NCBI RefSeq assembly: GCF_001660705.2
Contig: NZ_LYBV02000007.1
Coordinates: 124,001-188,000, forward strand
Direction of reading: 5' to 3'
Origin: Saccharicrinis aurantiacus
GTDB taxonomy: Bacteria > Bacteroidota > Bacteroidia > Bacteroidales > Marinilabiliaceae
DNA: 64,000 nucleotides
Shown: positions 29,337 to 39,333 of the stretch, in pieces
Numbering within the stretch: the first letter of the stretch is position 1
How the letters are laid out: each line of letters begins with the position of its first letter
Position numbers and translations under genes: made by a program
The notes under the pieces: generated by a model
What the model was told of the DNA's origin: nothing
Database searches by the model: none
Seen by the model: the letters and a program-made list of their open reading frames with translations, nothing else

Positions 29337-30500
29337 ATGAAAAAAATTTACAACGTATTACAATTAGTCTTAGTGGTTACTTTATTCAATGTATACGCAA
29401 ATGTAAATGCACAGTATGTAAGTTTATACGAAGCTGATTTTACAACAGATTTGCCGGCCTACGATTCTGATTTAGCAAATTCAGAACTAGCTAGTATAAA
29501 GAGTTTAGAAAAAATTAGTAGTGGTACACCAGATTGGATTGGAGCGAATCAAGTTATACAGGGAGTAAATAATTGGTATTTAGAACCAAATGGTAAGGGG
29601 CTATGGCCAGGAAACTGGAGAGGTGCTAACTTAAAGGAAGTACCATTAAACTGGACAGTAGGAGAAGCACTTAGGTTTACTATTGATTTAAATGTACACC
29701 AATTATCCAAAAATATGCTAACTGAGCCAGAAGAAGATTATGTGGCCGTAGCAAATCAGATGATCTACGGCTTTACCATACGAAGAATAGGCGAAGGAGC
29801 CAATAATAATGGGGCAGATGGAGCAGTCAGTGATTTAGCGTATACAATGGGTATAGGAGTTGATGCTACAGTAAACATAGGCCAATTAAAAATTTACATA
29901 ATTAACGATAAAGCTAACCTAACTATGAATGTGTCAGATTTACAGTTAGATGATAAATTAAGAATTATTTGTACAGCGATTAAGAGCACTACAGCTAACG
30001 AACTTGATATTGCGTTTGAAGTATATAAAGCTGCCGGTGAAGATTTTAATATGGTAGGTTCAACCGTTCAAGGAACTGTTACCCATGCTGATATTTATGC
30101 TGCGGATGCTTCGGTTTTAGCATTTACAGGGTATAGTAAGTTAAATAGAATTAAGTATGATTTTAATGGTGATGGAAATGCAACCAATGACTCTGAGGAT
30201 ACAAGTACAACAGTATGGAGTTATTTGAATCTTGAGAAAAATGATTCACCAACTTCAATTGGTGGAGTTGAAAAATCGCCATTACAAGAAATAAGTGTAT
30301 ATCCTAACCCGGTATTAGATATACTATCAGTGAGAAACTTGGAGAATAATGAGGTAGTAAATGTGTATAATGCAACTGGTATTCTAGTGGCATCAGTTCC
30401 TGCTTCAGCTAATGTAGTTTCTATAGATATGAAACCTTTACCAAGCGGTATATATATTGTAAAAGCAGGTAAACAAACAACAAGAGTACTTAAAAAGTAA
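29337..30500 (+). CDS. T9SS-secreted protein of unknown function
   Basis: This protein has about 387 residues from the ATG at 29337, chosen because it starts the signal peptide (MKKIYNVLQLVLVVTLF, ending near NVNAQ). An ATG ten codons upstream only adds a Lys-rich prefix. The middle (about 30-290) is a single predicted beta-rich domain with no motif I recognise, and includes an EF-hand-like DFNGDGNATND near 275. The end is a clear T9SS sorting domain (ISVYPNPVLDILSVRN... to TTRVLKK). A secreted glycan-binding or laminin-G-like lectin role fits, but no catalytic residues can be named. It stands between the GH2 and sulfatase genes. Confidence 0.65.
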   Translation: MKKIYNVLQLVLVVTLFNVYANVNAQYVSLYEADFTTDLPAYDSDLANSELASIKSLEKISSGTPDWIGANQVIQGVNNWYLEPNGKGLWPGNWRGANLKEVPLNWTVGEALRFTIDLNVHQLSKNMLTEPEEDYVAVANQMIYGFTIRRIGEGANNNGADGAVSDLAYTMGIGVDATVNIGQLKIYIINDKANLTMNVSDLQLDDKLRIICTAIKSTTANELDIAFEVYKAAGEDFNMVGSTVQGTVTHADIYAADASVLAFTGYSKLNRIKYDFNGDGNATNDSEDTSTTVWSYLNLEKNDSPTSIGGVEKSPLQEISVYPNPVLDILSVRNLENNEVVNVYNATGILVASVPASANVVSIDMKPLPSGIYIVKAGKQTTRVLKK

Positions 30501-30523
30501 AAAAACAAAGTAATTAAAATCGA

Positions 30524-30551
30524 GGGGCAGTGAAAATTGCCCCTTTTTTTG
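30524..30551 (+). terminator. rho-independent terminator
   Basis: GGGGCA pairs with TGCCCC around an 8-base loop, followed by seven T, just after the small T9SS protein. Confidence 0.9.
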
Positions 30552-30720
30552 TTTTCAACATAAGACAAGGCTATGTACTTTTCAGTTTAATAATTTATGA
30601 GCATTTAATTTAAACTGACGAAAACAAACCTCAGAGTAATTGTATTGATATTGTATTCGAAATCATAACACTATATGAATGTGTGAGCTATATAGAAAGC
30701 TTACACCTAAATTTATTTAT

Positions 30721-32181
30721 ATGAAATTTAATACAATAGTATTTGTAGCTCTTACCTTGTTGGGAGGTAATGCTTACGCAAAAAAGAAGCAAGAAAAACC
30801 CAACCTAATAGTTATTCATACCGATGAACATAGCTTCAGAACATTAAGTTGTTACCAAGAGCTAATGCCCGAAGATCAAGCCTTTGTTTGGGGTAAGGGA
30901 AATAACTCAAAAACACCAAACATTGATAGAATTGCGCACGAAGGAGCTATTGCAATGAACTACTATGCATCATCGCCAGTTTGTACCCCTTCTCGTGCAT
31001 CAATGGTAACTGGCCTTTATCCACAATCAACAGGAGCACCAAAAAATGGGATGAGTATTCGTGAGGATATTCCAACATTTGCTACCATCCTGCAAGATCA
31101 AGGTTATGCAACTTCGTATGTAGGGAAATGGCATTTAGCTGGCCATAAGAAATATGCTTTTGATATTAAGTACAAAGCGGGCTTTGCCGATAATCGTTAT
31201 ATGATGACTGGTGGGCATGCGCCTTATTTTAGAATTACCAATGGTGAAATTAAAGCTTTAGGTCAGCGCGAAGGCGAAAAAGCAATTAAAGACGGTGCTG
31301 ATAATATTGAATATGTAACAGATTTCTTTACCGATAGAACATTAGAAATTTTAGAGCGCGATAAGGATAAACCTTTTGCTTTGATGCTTTCTATTCCAGA
31401 TCCACATACACCAGATGCTGCTCGCGAACCATACAAAAGCATGTATAAAGATATGCCCGTAGAAGCACCTTTTACTATGGCTCCTGAATATGTATCGCAA
31501 AAGCCAAGCTGGGGAAAAAGCACTAATAAAGATGATAAAAATGAGGCCAAAGAATTCGATAAACGTTCCCTTCGAGAATACTTCGGGATGGTAAGTTGTA
31601 TTGATGATAATGTAGGGCGCATTTTAAAGTTTTTAGATGATAATGACCTTACAGATAATACCATTATAGTATTTACAGCTGACCATGGCGATATGTTCTT
31701 TGAGCACAACAGAAAGAATAAAGGTGTGCCTTATGAGGCTTCCGCTCGTATCCCTTATGTAATGCGATATCCAAAAGCTATTCCTGCCGGAAAGATTATT
31801 CGTAAAGCTTATACTAATGTTGATTTTACTCCTACCGTATTAGGTTTAATGGGTGCAGAAAATAAAGTTTTCTTTGAGGGTATTGATGCATCTACTGATT
31901 TTACTAGCAAAACTAAAGAGGTTGAGGATGATAGAATCACCTACTTTGCCAAAAATGGCGGATGGTGGGTTTGTGCGGTTAACAATCGCTACAAATTGGT
32001 TATTGATAAAAAAGAGAAACCTTGGTTAATTGATCTTGAGAAAGATCCTTTTGAGACCAAAAATTTTTATAACAATCCTGAATACAAAGAAATTGCAACT
32101 AAAATGCAAAAAGAGTTGTTTGTTCAGCTAGAGCAATACAAAGAACCTGGCTTAAAAACACAACCATACAAAATTAAATAG
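30721..32181 (+). CDS. S1-type sulfatase (DEH subgroup)
   Basis: This sulfatase has about 486 residues from the ATG at 30721, which opens the signal peptide (MKFNTIVFVALTLLGGNAYA). The frame extends upstream to 30679, but those residues are not signal-like. The metal site is unusual in reading VIHTDEHSFRTLSCY. Formylglycine C88 lies in VCTPSRASMVTGLY, and FTADHGDMFFEHNRKNKG supplies the second site. It is strikingly like the sulfatase at 60885: both carry the same QAxVWGKG insert, PDPHTPD and RKAYTNxDFxPT. It is periplasmic. It follows a terminator, so it has its own promoter, and it is convergent with the GT14-like gene. The target sulfate is unknown. Confidence 0.92.
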   Translation: MKFNTIVFVALTLLGGNAYAKKKQEKPNLIVIHTDEHSFRTLSCYQELMPEDQAFVWGKGNNSKTPNIDRIAHEGAIAMNYYASSPVCTPSRASMVTGLYPQSTGAPKNGMSIREDIPTFATILQDQGYATSYVGKWHLAGHKKYAFDIKYKAGFADNRYMMTGGHAPYFRITNGEIKALGQREGEKAIKDGADNIEYVTDFFTDRTLEILERDKDKPFALMLSIPDPHTPDAAREPYKSMYKDMPVEAPFTMAPEYVSQKPSWGKSTNKDDKNEAKEFDKRSLREYFGMVSCIDDNVGRILKFLDDNDLTDNTIIVFTADHGDMFFEHNRKNKGVPYEASARIPYVMRYPKAIPAGKIIRKAYTNVDFTPTVLGLMGAENKVFFEGIDASTDFTSKTKEVEDDRITYFAKNGGWWVCAVNNRYKLVIDKKEKPWLIDLEKDPFETKNFYNNPEYKEIATKMQKELFVQLEQYKEPGLKTQPYKIK

Positions 32182-32212
32182 CATAATATTTTATCCCTAA
32201 ATAGTAATTGTA

Positions 32213-32253
32213 GAGGTGCCTATTTTGGAAATCCAGAATAGGCATCTTTTTTT
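32213..32253. terminator. terminator between convergent genes
   Basis: GGTGCCTATTTTGG pairs with CCAGAATAGGCATC (one G-T and one mismatch) around a short AAAT loop, followed by seven T. Confidence 0.88.
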
Positions 32254-32254
32254 A

Positions 32255-33220
32255 TCATCTCATTTTTTTATGTTTTGCTCGTGAATCAATTAAATCAAGA
32301 ATTGGAGATTCCGGAACAAACTTGCGACTAAAAATATAACCTTTGTCTGCAGCATCCATAACTTCTTCTAAATCTACGTCAGGAGTTTCAAAAGTAACCG
32401 GTAAATTGCAACCTTTCCGATCCCAATTGACATAGGTTAAGGTAGGTTTTGTAATAATATCAGAATGTTGTTGTTTCAATTCCATCAGTATGGTTTGAAA
32501 GAACATTTCGTCAGGACAAACGGAATAGGTATGGTATTCTGAGTATTCAGGATGATTTATAATGTAATCGTTAATACGTTTAATTGTATCGCCTTTAAAG
32601 GCCCACCACTGATGGCCAGCATACGTTTTTATTACTGGATTTTTTCGTTTTCTAAAGGTTTTAAAAAAGTGCTTAATTGGCGCTAATTCTCCATATCGTA
32701 CTGCAGTATAAGCGAGAATGCAATACTTTGCAAAAGTTTTAAAAGGGTTTCTGTTAAAATTAAAAATGTAGGGAACTACCATATTATCCCCTCGTTTTTG
32801 GCTTAAAATAAATTTGTAATCTTCAATGCGTTTAAAGTACGATGTAGGCCACTTCTTTTCTATAGGTTCAATGGTTATATAATCATTTTCATCTCCTTCA
32901 AAAAGTGTATTTATTGCTTCTTTATTTTTTATGGGATAGCACTGACCACTAAATAATATAGTTCTGTATAATCGCTTGTCTTTCACAATTTGTTTAATAC
33001 AATTTACAGTACCCTGCACCAACGAAAAATCGGCCCAATAGCAATGTACACGTTCCTCAATTATAGTAACACAAGGAAGATTTAAAAGAGTAAATTCACT
33101 TAAGGGTTTTCTTTTATCAATATGTACGTAAAAGTGCGATTCTCCATCATCAAGAATATCAATAATTCGTCTGATGTGCTCCTGATTTTTATGGGTTAAA
33201 ACAATATAATTTTTCTTCAT
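32255..33220 (-). CDS. GT14-like (core-2/I-branching) glycosyltransferase
   Basis: This 321-residue protein has no signal peptide and is probably cytoplasmic. The start KKNYIVLTHKNQEHIRRII, the HFYVHIDKR block, YWADFSLVQGTVNCIK, the LFSGQCYPIK motif and HQWWAF followed by CPDEMFFQTIL are typical of the Branch/GT14 family. That family transfers N-acetylglucosamine or xylose onto sugars or proteins. In bacteria such genes usually sit in capsule, exopolysaccharide or protein-glycosylation loci. Here it stands alone on the minus strand between a sulfatase and a GH150-like gene, which is out of keeping with a degradation locus. It may modify secreted proteins or be an unrelated passenger. Confidence 0.82.
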   Translation of the reverse strand: MKKNYIVLTHKNQEHIRRIIDILDDGESHFYVHIDKRKPLSEFTLLNLPCVTIIEERVHCYWADFSLVQGTVNCIKQIVKDKRLYRTILFSGQCYPIKNKEAINTLFEGDENDYITIEPIEKKWPTSYFKRIEDYKFILSQKRGDNMVVPYIFNFNRNPFKTFAKYCILAYTAVRYGELAPIKHFFKTFRKRKNPVIKTYAGHQWWAFKGDTIKRINDYIINHPEYSEYHTYSVCPDEMFFQTILMELKQQHSDIITKPTLTYVNWDRKGCNLPVTFETPDVDLEEVMDAADKGYIFSRKFVPESPILDLIDSRAKHKKMR

Positions 33221-33510
33221 GGTTATTATATTTAAGCAACTTCAACAGAAAGGTATTTAAATTAAGCACATTAGCTTTGTTTTATTTATGAGTTGCTATA
33301 ATTTTTTTACTAACGTTTTTACAATAAGTACATGTAACCGTGTTTAACCTGTGAAGTTATTGTATAAGGTGTTGTTAATTAAATTATTGTATGGTAATTG
33401 TTTCTAGTGGTAAATGTAAGTGATTTACCGACAAGAACATTATTATAGCCTCGAAAGTCGACCTTAGTGATTGTAAATTAATTGCAAAAGCAAAAGTAAT
33501 AGAATACATC

Positions 33511-36147
33511 ATGAGAAAAATTTTCACAATAGTAATTGCGCTATTTTCATTAGTAGTTAGTGCAAAAAGCTTTGTTACTGATGGTAATGGTATTAGAAAT
33601 ACGGTTACGGCTACGGTAAAAGGTAAATCAGTTTTATACATATCTGAACTTGATGGGGCAATAGCTGCCTATAGCATTGATGGAAAGAAGATATGGGAGG
33701 TAGCTACTGATAAAAAGGCCCTCGTGTTTAAATTGAAGGCTTCAGATATCAATGGCGATGGAAATGACGATTTATTAGTCGCTTCAGCCGATGGTAATAT
33801 TTACTGTTGGAGTAGTAAAGGGCAGTTATTATGGAAATATAGTCCTAAATCTCCCGTGAGTTTTACAGAAGTTGCTGTAGTTAAGAATAATGGCAAATCC
33901 CAAGTATTTGCTGGAGGTAACGATTCTAAACTTTACGAGCTCGATACAGAAGGGAAAGAAGTAAGTACAACTAAAATAAATGGTGTATTTCGTTTAATGG
34001 ACTCGGGGAACTTTTTATCAGCTGATAGGGAAGACCTGTTCGTAATGACCTATGGACACGATAAATACCGTTGGGAAGTTTTCGGAATTATTGATACTGA
34101 AACCAAAGCGTTTAAAAAACAATTGCCAAAAAATAAGAAGCTCAAAATGCTATCTAAAATGATGATCACTGATTTTGAGGTAGCTGATATTACCAAAGAT
34201 GGATTAGATGATCTTTTGTTCTACGGTACTAATACAGCAGGCGTGTTTATTGGTTTAGATGGCCAAATTAATCAGGTAGCCGAGTATATTGGTAAAAACA
34301 AAGAGAAACAGCGTTATGCACATTCACAGGGTGCTTGCTTATTGCCAGTGCGTGATGAAATTGCTTTTCAGCATGGTGGTTTTATGCACCGTTTAAGTTT
34401 AAAAGGTGAAGATTTAGAAGTAACAGGATCGCGTTATGGCGAAATTATATTTAATCAATTAGCCTTTGATGCGGCATCAAAACAATTATTTGCTGGTGGT
34501 CAAGTAGGAGGTGGAAATAAAATGTACACTTATCCTGTTAACAAAGCATCGTGGTTAACAACTCCTCAAACAAAAGAAGGAAGAATGATAGAGGTGCAAA
34601 AAAATATTGAAAAGCTTTATCAGCAAGCTTTAAAGTTTACACCACCATCATACCAAACTAAATCAGAAAAAGAATGGGTGATGATAACTCCGTTTCAGCC
34701 GGAAGCTAAGGTGATGAAGAAAAAGGGAGGTGATCTTAAATTAGTAGTTCAAGAAAGTTGGAAAGAAAATACTTCGCGTGAAGAATTAGTTGCTGCCATT
34801 GGTAAGGATGCTTTAAAGAAGGACAAGCGTGGTAAGTATAATTTATCAAGAGCTGAGATTATTAAAATGGCTAAGGCCTACGAATCAAAGGGCGAGCCAT
34901 TTACCATATGGGCAGGTCATGTAACCGATCCATTTTATTTACATATCGAAACCTTAGAAGAAATTTTAAGAGTAGCTCCTAATACTTGTTATGGTTTTGT
35001 TTATGCTGAGATGCACGATCCTAATGATCCACGTGTGGTTCACTTTGTAAACGAATATATGCCACGTTTGGCCACAGCACTTCGTAAAAACGGTAAAGCA
35101 AAATTATATTTCCGATATAAAAACATGTTCTGGGGAGCTAGTTCGCACCAGGGAATTTGGAAAGATATGTTTTACAGCGGAAAGTATGCCGATATCTTAG
35201 TTCCGGCAGCCGAGGATACATCATCACGTACACAGGATGTAAATTTTTCCGGTCGTGTGGGAATGCTAATGGGTGGTTTTGTTGATGATTATGCCATGCG
35301 TTTGGTCGATGATAATCCAACCAGTTGGAGACCATATACACCAGGAGGTCAGCGTTCAGTTTCGCCATATTTACGTAATGGTATTATGATGGCAGCTTAT
35401 GGTGGTCATTACGGAATCATCTTCAATAATAGTTATTTAGAAGATCCAGGTTTAAATTCTTTATTTGCATTGATGACATCGGGAGCAATTCCTTTAGTTG
35501 AGAAGGAAGATATTGAATCGGTAAGCTCTTGGATGTTAATAAAGGATGTTAATGCAGATCTAATTCACTCAGTAGATGATCATCATAACATGAAGCAGTT
35601 TAAAACGGATGATACCAATGCTGTAATTGCGAATAGCCAAATGCATTGGGCAGGAAGTACAATTAATGATTACGATTATTCTAAAGCATTAGGCTCGGAT
35701 TATCGTTGGATGAATTATATGCCTGAAATGCCAAACGGAATGATACCTGTTGGTCCGGTTGAAATGGAAAAAGATTTGAAAGGTGCAGGTATTCCATATT
35801 TTGTTACAGACCTTAAGACTGGTTTTATCGATGGAGAAGACGTTGGTGCAAAAGAGTTTGGTAAAACAATTTCTTCCGAAGTAAGTAAAGGAGCTGCTCA
35901 AATGCGCATCAATGTAAAAGGAGCTTCGTGGTGTGCCATTAGAATTGATGAAACACATATTCGTGTTATTATGGTAGATCAAGGGTATATTAATCCTCAA
36001 GATCGTGAAGTTGCCATTACATTTAATGGCTCGAAGCCTAGTAAGGCTGTTGATATCTTAAGTAAAGAAAATATTAAAGTAAGTGATGCGATAAAAACAA
36101 TTGTTCCTGCGGGTTCTGCCAAATTCATCGACTTTACTTTTGAATAA
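33511..36147 (+). CDS. PQQ-like propeller plus hydrolase, GH150-like (divergent copy)
   Basis: This 878-residue exported protein (signal peptide to about VSAKS) is the most divergent of three paralogues. Propeller blades (SELDGAIAAYSIDGKKIWEV, ASADGNIYCWSSKGQLLWKY) fill about 20-360. The catalytic-like region keeps the pattern WAGHVTDPFYLH, VYAEMHD (E500), and YADILVPAAEDT (E568), matching E529 and E594 of the 931-residue copy. The C-terminal block GYINPQDREVAITFN is also shared. Replacement of EET by EDT, and of WPEI/FPEL by YAEM, suggests a changed subsite or specificity. It starts about 290 bases from the divergent GT14-like gene and is convergent with the 1032-residue T9SS protein. Function by analogy to lambda-carrageenase is inferred. 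Confidence 0.62.
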   Translation: MRKIFTIVIALFSLVVSAKSFVTDGNGIRNTVTATVKGKSVLYISELDGAIAAYSIDGKKIWEVATDKKALVFKLKASDINGDGNDDLLVASADGNIYCWSSKGQLLWKYSPKSPVSFTEVAVVKNNGKSQVFAGGNDSKLYELDTEGKEVSTTKINGVFRLMDSGNFLSADREDLFVMTYGHDKYRWEVFGIIDTETKAFKKQLPKNKKLKMLSKMMITDFEVADITKDGLDDLLFYGTNTAGVFIGLDGQINQVAEYIGKNKEKQRYAHSQGACLLPVRDEIAFQHGGFMHRLSLKGEDLEVTGSRYGEIIFNQLAFDAASKQLFAGGQVGGGNKMYTYPVNKASWLTTPQTKEGRMIEVQKNIEKLYQQALKFTPPSYQTKSEKEWVMITPFQPEAKVMKKKGGDLKLVVQESWKENTSREELVAAIGKDALKKDKRGKYNLSRAEIIKMAKAYESKGEPFTIWAGHVTDPFYLHIETLEEILRVAPNTCYGFVYAEMHDPNDPRVVHFVNEYMPRLATALRKNGKAKLYFRYKNMFWGASSHQGIWKDMFYSGKYADILVPAAEDTSSRTQDVNFSGRVGMLMGGFVDDYAMRLVDDNPTSWRPYTPGGQRSVSPYLRNGIMMAAYGGHYGIIFNNSYLEDPGLNSLFALMTSGAIPLVEKEDIESVSSWMLIKDVNADLIHSVDDHHNMKQFKTDDTNAVIANSQMHWAGSTINDYDYSKALGSDYRWMNYMPEMPNGMIPVGPVEMEKDLKGAGIPYFVTDLKTGFIDGEDVGAKEFGKTISSEVSKGAAQMRINVKGASWCAIRIDETHIRVIMVDQGYINPQDREVAITFNGSKPSKAVDILSKENIKVSDAIKTIVPAGSAKFIDFTFE

Positions 36148-36180
36148 TTAGTTTAAAATAGCAAAGTATTAGTACTGATA

Positions 36181-36209
36181 AAAAAGGCCGCTCAAGTATT
36201 TGAGTGGCC
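36181..36209 (-). terminator. terminator for the minus-strand T9SS gene
   Basis: GGCCGCTCAA pairs with TTGAGTGGCC (one G-T) around a 4-base loop. The A-run at 36181 becomes a T-run on the minus strand, so it mainly serves the 1032-residue gene. Confidence 0.85.
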
Positions 36210-36234
36210 ACTAATTTCGATGAGAATTCATCAA

Positions 36235-39200
36235 TTAGTTCTTTATAATTTTCATTATTCTTTGAGATTGATCAATACATTTAAACTTAAGTACAAAAAT
36301 ACCCTTATCGTATTTTTCAAGTGATAATTTATTTAATCCATTATTAACCTTCTCTGATAATAATATTTGACCGTTTATATTATATAAATCAACAGATTCA
36401 ATTTCTCCGTTGTTTTCATAATTTACCCAGTTGTTACAAGGGTTTGGAAATACGTTAAGCTCTTTGTCGATTATTGGTTTAATGGTAGTTGCAATTGCTT
36501 CTGATATATCGATTTTAATATTTGTAAAGTTTTTAGTATGCTTAAAAGTAATAACATTACCTCCGCTTGTACCTCTTAATTGAATCATGTAACCGGTACC
36601 AGAACCTGTGTCTAATTTTGAGCCAATTGGGGTTGTAGGATTAATAATTAAAGATCCTGAAATATTTCCCAAAGCATCGGCCGTAGCCTCATATGTACCA
36701 TAAATAGTAGCACCTGCATTACTCCATCCTGTCCAGGGAGTTAATGTACCAGTCACCACATCACCTGCAGTATAACCTGTTCCAGTTATTTCTAATGATG
36801 AACCAGCAGCAGCAGACCCTGCGTCAATATAACCCCATTCATTAGGTTCTGTACCATTAAAAACAATAGTTGGAGGCCCTGCCGAAGCTCCATAAGTCCA
36901 GTTAATATCCGTTGGGGTTGGTTCAAACTGATCATTGAATGTTCCTCCAGAAGGCATAAACCAACGCACAATTTTATACTCTGTATTCAGCACCAAAGCT
37001 GTTTTGAGATTTAGTTCTAAATCAGTAGAATGCGTTCCTGCTTCAATTCCGTTTATACGACCAAAAGCAAATTCTTCGGAATCATCCATACTTTTTATCG
37101 CATAGGCTAAATCGCAAATTGCAGAAGCTGTATATGTAATTCCGATAGTGATGTTTTTATTATCTGCCTCAGTTGTGTTTACAACCGCTTTTACTTTACT
37201 GCTCGAAATTAAATATCTATCCTGAATGGGGCCATCTCCAACACAAACTTCCAAAGCATACCAGCGTCCGCGAGCTGTTGCAGTTGTATTTTCTTCGGGT
37301 ACTTTTCCGTTTGTTACTTGGTTTGATGTAACCCTAATAATATCACCAGTTATGATTGTTGCCTGCGTTTCTATTTCCAATATCTCAATGGCATTTCTTA
37401 ATCCCTCATCTTCAATATCATGTGTTACATCATAAGAAGAAGAAATTTGTTTCTCGCCAACCTTTATGCCATTAACAAAAACTTCGTAAGTACATTCCCC
37501 ATCAGGCTCCTGCATGGCATGAACCTTAAATGTAGCATTACCCTGTGGAGTACCGCTATAAACTACCTCAGCAGCAATTGGCCTGTTTATTCCATTTGTT
37601 CCATTACATTTAATCAATTCCTTAGCACCTCCATCCCAAGTAACGCTTTTTCTCCATTCAACTGTAGCTGGGTCATAATCATCTACATTAAGATTGGTAA
37701 AATCTTTTGCTAATATTGTTTCGCAACCTCTTACTGGCCTAACACAATCTGGGTCCGGCGTTCCAGTCTCCGACCAGTATTTGCGAGCCTGGGCCTCGGT
37801 TTTTTCAGTATACGAACCCCAATTAGAGAGTCCTTTAGCCATAACAATTTTATCGATTTGATAACCGTGCGAACGCCCTGCTATCTCCATAGTATAGGTA
37901 CCTGCCGCAGGAATTTTTACATTTACCCATTTGTGTGAATGATTATATTCTCCAACACCATGCAACCAGAAACCAGGGTCGCTACGTCCGTAAAACTTAA
38001 TAAAATCCGTAACCTGATCCTCACCAAAATAGCCTATACCGTCAGAAAATTTTATCCATGCATCATTACTTAGGTCAGTACCTTGTTGTCCTTCAACTTT
38101 ACCGCGTTCTTCTTCATTTTGGCGAACAAACCACTTAAATGTGTAGGTGCCTGGGGTATTTATGTCAAAACTATAAGATAATGTATTAGCAGGGTTTTGA
38201 GCTTGATAATTGTTTGGACCGTCGTAATAAATATATTTACCGCCCGACGCGTTAGCATCATCTGTACCTAATTTCCAATCTCCTTTTAATTCAATTCTTT
38301 CTGCTTCAAATACTAAAAGACCATCGGTTTCATAAGAATCTAATGCGGGGCAATACCCATCAGGTTGGGGAGTACTGCCTGCTTTTATGCCATCAATAAA
38401 CTGTGTTTTTAATTTACTCGGATTACCATCCTGATCGTTGTATAAAAGAAACCAAATCATACCAGCATCAGAAATATCTGGTTTACTAAGGCTTGCATCC
38501 ACATTTAGCATATCCCACAAGAAATTACAATCTGGATCAAAATGATCTCTCAAAAAGTTGTACGGATACCACGTTTTACTGCCATTTACTTTTGAAGAAC
38601 TCCATCCATTATTAAGGTTCGAAGACTGATTTTGATCTTTAATTCGTTTGAAATTTACACCCTCAGTAACAGGGAAATCATTTAAAATATGCTCAACTCT
38701 GCGGTGATCTACTCTTCGGATATGATTGTCATTATAATTACTATGCGACAGAATATATAAATGACTGATAGAAGATTCATTGCCATCGGCCTTTACTTTT
38801 TCTAAAGCTCTGTAAAGAAACTCAGAAGGTCCCATCGACACAAAGTATAGAGGATCGCTTCCTGTTGATATTTTAATTTGTTCAGCCAAATGATTGATTG
38901 CTGCGGTATTATCTGCAGAAACATCGTAAAATACAGAAGCATCAAAATCCGTCCATCGTAGCAATGCTCCGTCTACTCCTTCTTTCATTATATTTCTTGC
39001 GGTAGTATGAGCAGGAGATCCAATGAAATTATTATACGAATAATGTACAAGATTACCCTCTAATCCAGCATTTGCAAGCATGGCCAAAGCGGCAGGAGTT
39101 GCACTCCAATCATCTTCATCGCCTCTTTGCCAAGCTGAATTATAAGTAAATGTATTACCAACATCAGCAGCAGGAGCATTAGGTGAAACCGAACCACCCC

Positions 39201-39333
39201 ATGTATCTGGGTCGGGTTGATTGTTTCCATCTGCACTAACAGCAATTCGGTGATTGTTATACCCCCATCCAGATGCTGATAAAATGGGTATTGCAATGAG
39301 TGCCATTGCGAGGCACAAAATCATTTTTTTCAT
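36235..39333 (-). CDS. large T9SS-secreted protein, uncharacterised N-terminal catalytic-like domain plus CBM
   Basis: This is a 1032-residue exported protein. Residues 22-320 form a conserved-looking globular domain (GWGYNNHRIAVSADGNNQPD, FVSMGPSEFLYRAL, YILSHSNYNDNHIRRVDHRR) with several Asp and His residues. The layout loosely recalls nucleoside-hydrolase/DUF1593 proteins, but I cannot assign a family. Residues about 340-510 look like a CBM35/CBM6-type module opening with LVFEAERIEL and closing in GYQIDKIVMAKG. Further beta-rich segments follow, then a T9SS sorting domain (LNVFPNPCNNWVNY... to RIMKIIKN). Secretion plus a CBM in this context points to a surface enzyme acting on algal galactan, with the activity open. 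It is convergent with the GH150-like gene at 33511. Confidence 0.65.
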   Translation of the reverse strand: MKKMILCLAMALIAIPILSASGWGYNNHRIAVSADGNNQPDPDTWGGSVSPNAPAADVGNTFTYNSAWQRGDEDDWSATPAALAMLANAGLEGNLVHYSYNNFIGSPAHTTARNIMKEGVDGALLRWTDFDASVFYDVSADNTAAINHLAEQIKISTGSDPLYFVSMGPSEFLYRALEKVKADGNESSISHLYILSHSNYNDNHIRRVDHRRVEHILNDFPVTEGVNFKRIKDQNQSSNLNNGWSSSKVNGSKTWYPYNFLRDHFDPDCNFLWDMLNVDASLSKPDISDAGMIWFLLYNDQDGNPSKLKTQFIDGIKAGSTPQPDGYCPALDSYETDGLLVFEAERIELKGDWKLGTDDANASGGKYIYYDGPNNYQAQNPANTLSYSFDINTPGTYTFKWFVRQNEEERGKVEGQQGTDLSNDAWIKFSDGIGYFGEDQVTDFIKFYGRSDPGFWLHGVGEYNHSHKWVNVKIPAAGTYTMEIAGRSHGYQIDKIVMAKGLSNWGSYTEKTEAQARKYWSETGTPDPDCVRPVRGCETILAKDFTNLNVDDYDPATVEWRKSVTWDGGAKELIKCNGTNGINRPIAAEVVYSGTPQGNATFKVHAMQEPDGECTYEVFVNGIKVGEKQISSSYDVTHDIEDEGLRNAIEILEIETQATIITGDIIRVTSNQVTNGKVPEENTTATARGRWYALEVCVGDGPIQDRYLISSSKVKAVVNTTEADNKNITIGITYTASAICDLAYAIKSMDDSEEFAFGRINGIEAGTHSTDLELNLKTALVLNTEYKIVRWFMPSGGTFNDQFEPTPTDINWTYGASAGPPTIVFNGTEPNEWGYIDAGSAAAGSSLEITGTGYTAGDVVTGTLTPWTGWSNAGATIYGTYEATADALGNISGSLIINPTTPIGSKLDTGSGTGYMIQLRGTSGGNVITFKHTKNFTNIKIDISEAIATTIKPIIDKELNVFPNPCNNWVNYENNGEIESVDLYNINGQILLSEKVNNGLNKLSLEKYDKGIFVLKFKCIDQSQRIMKIIKN

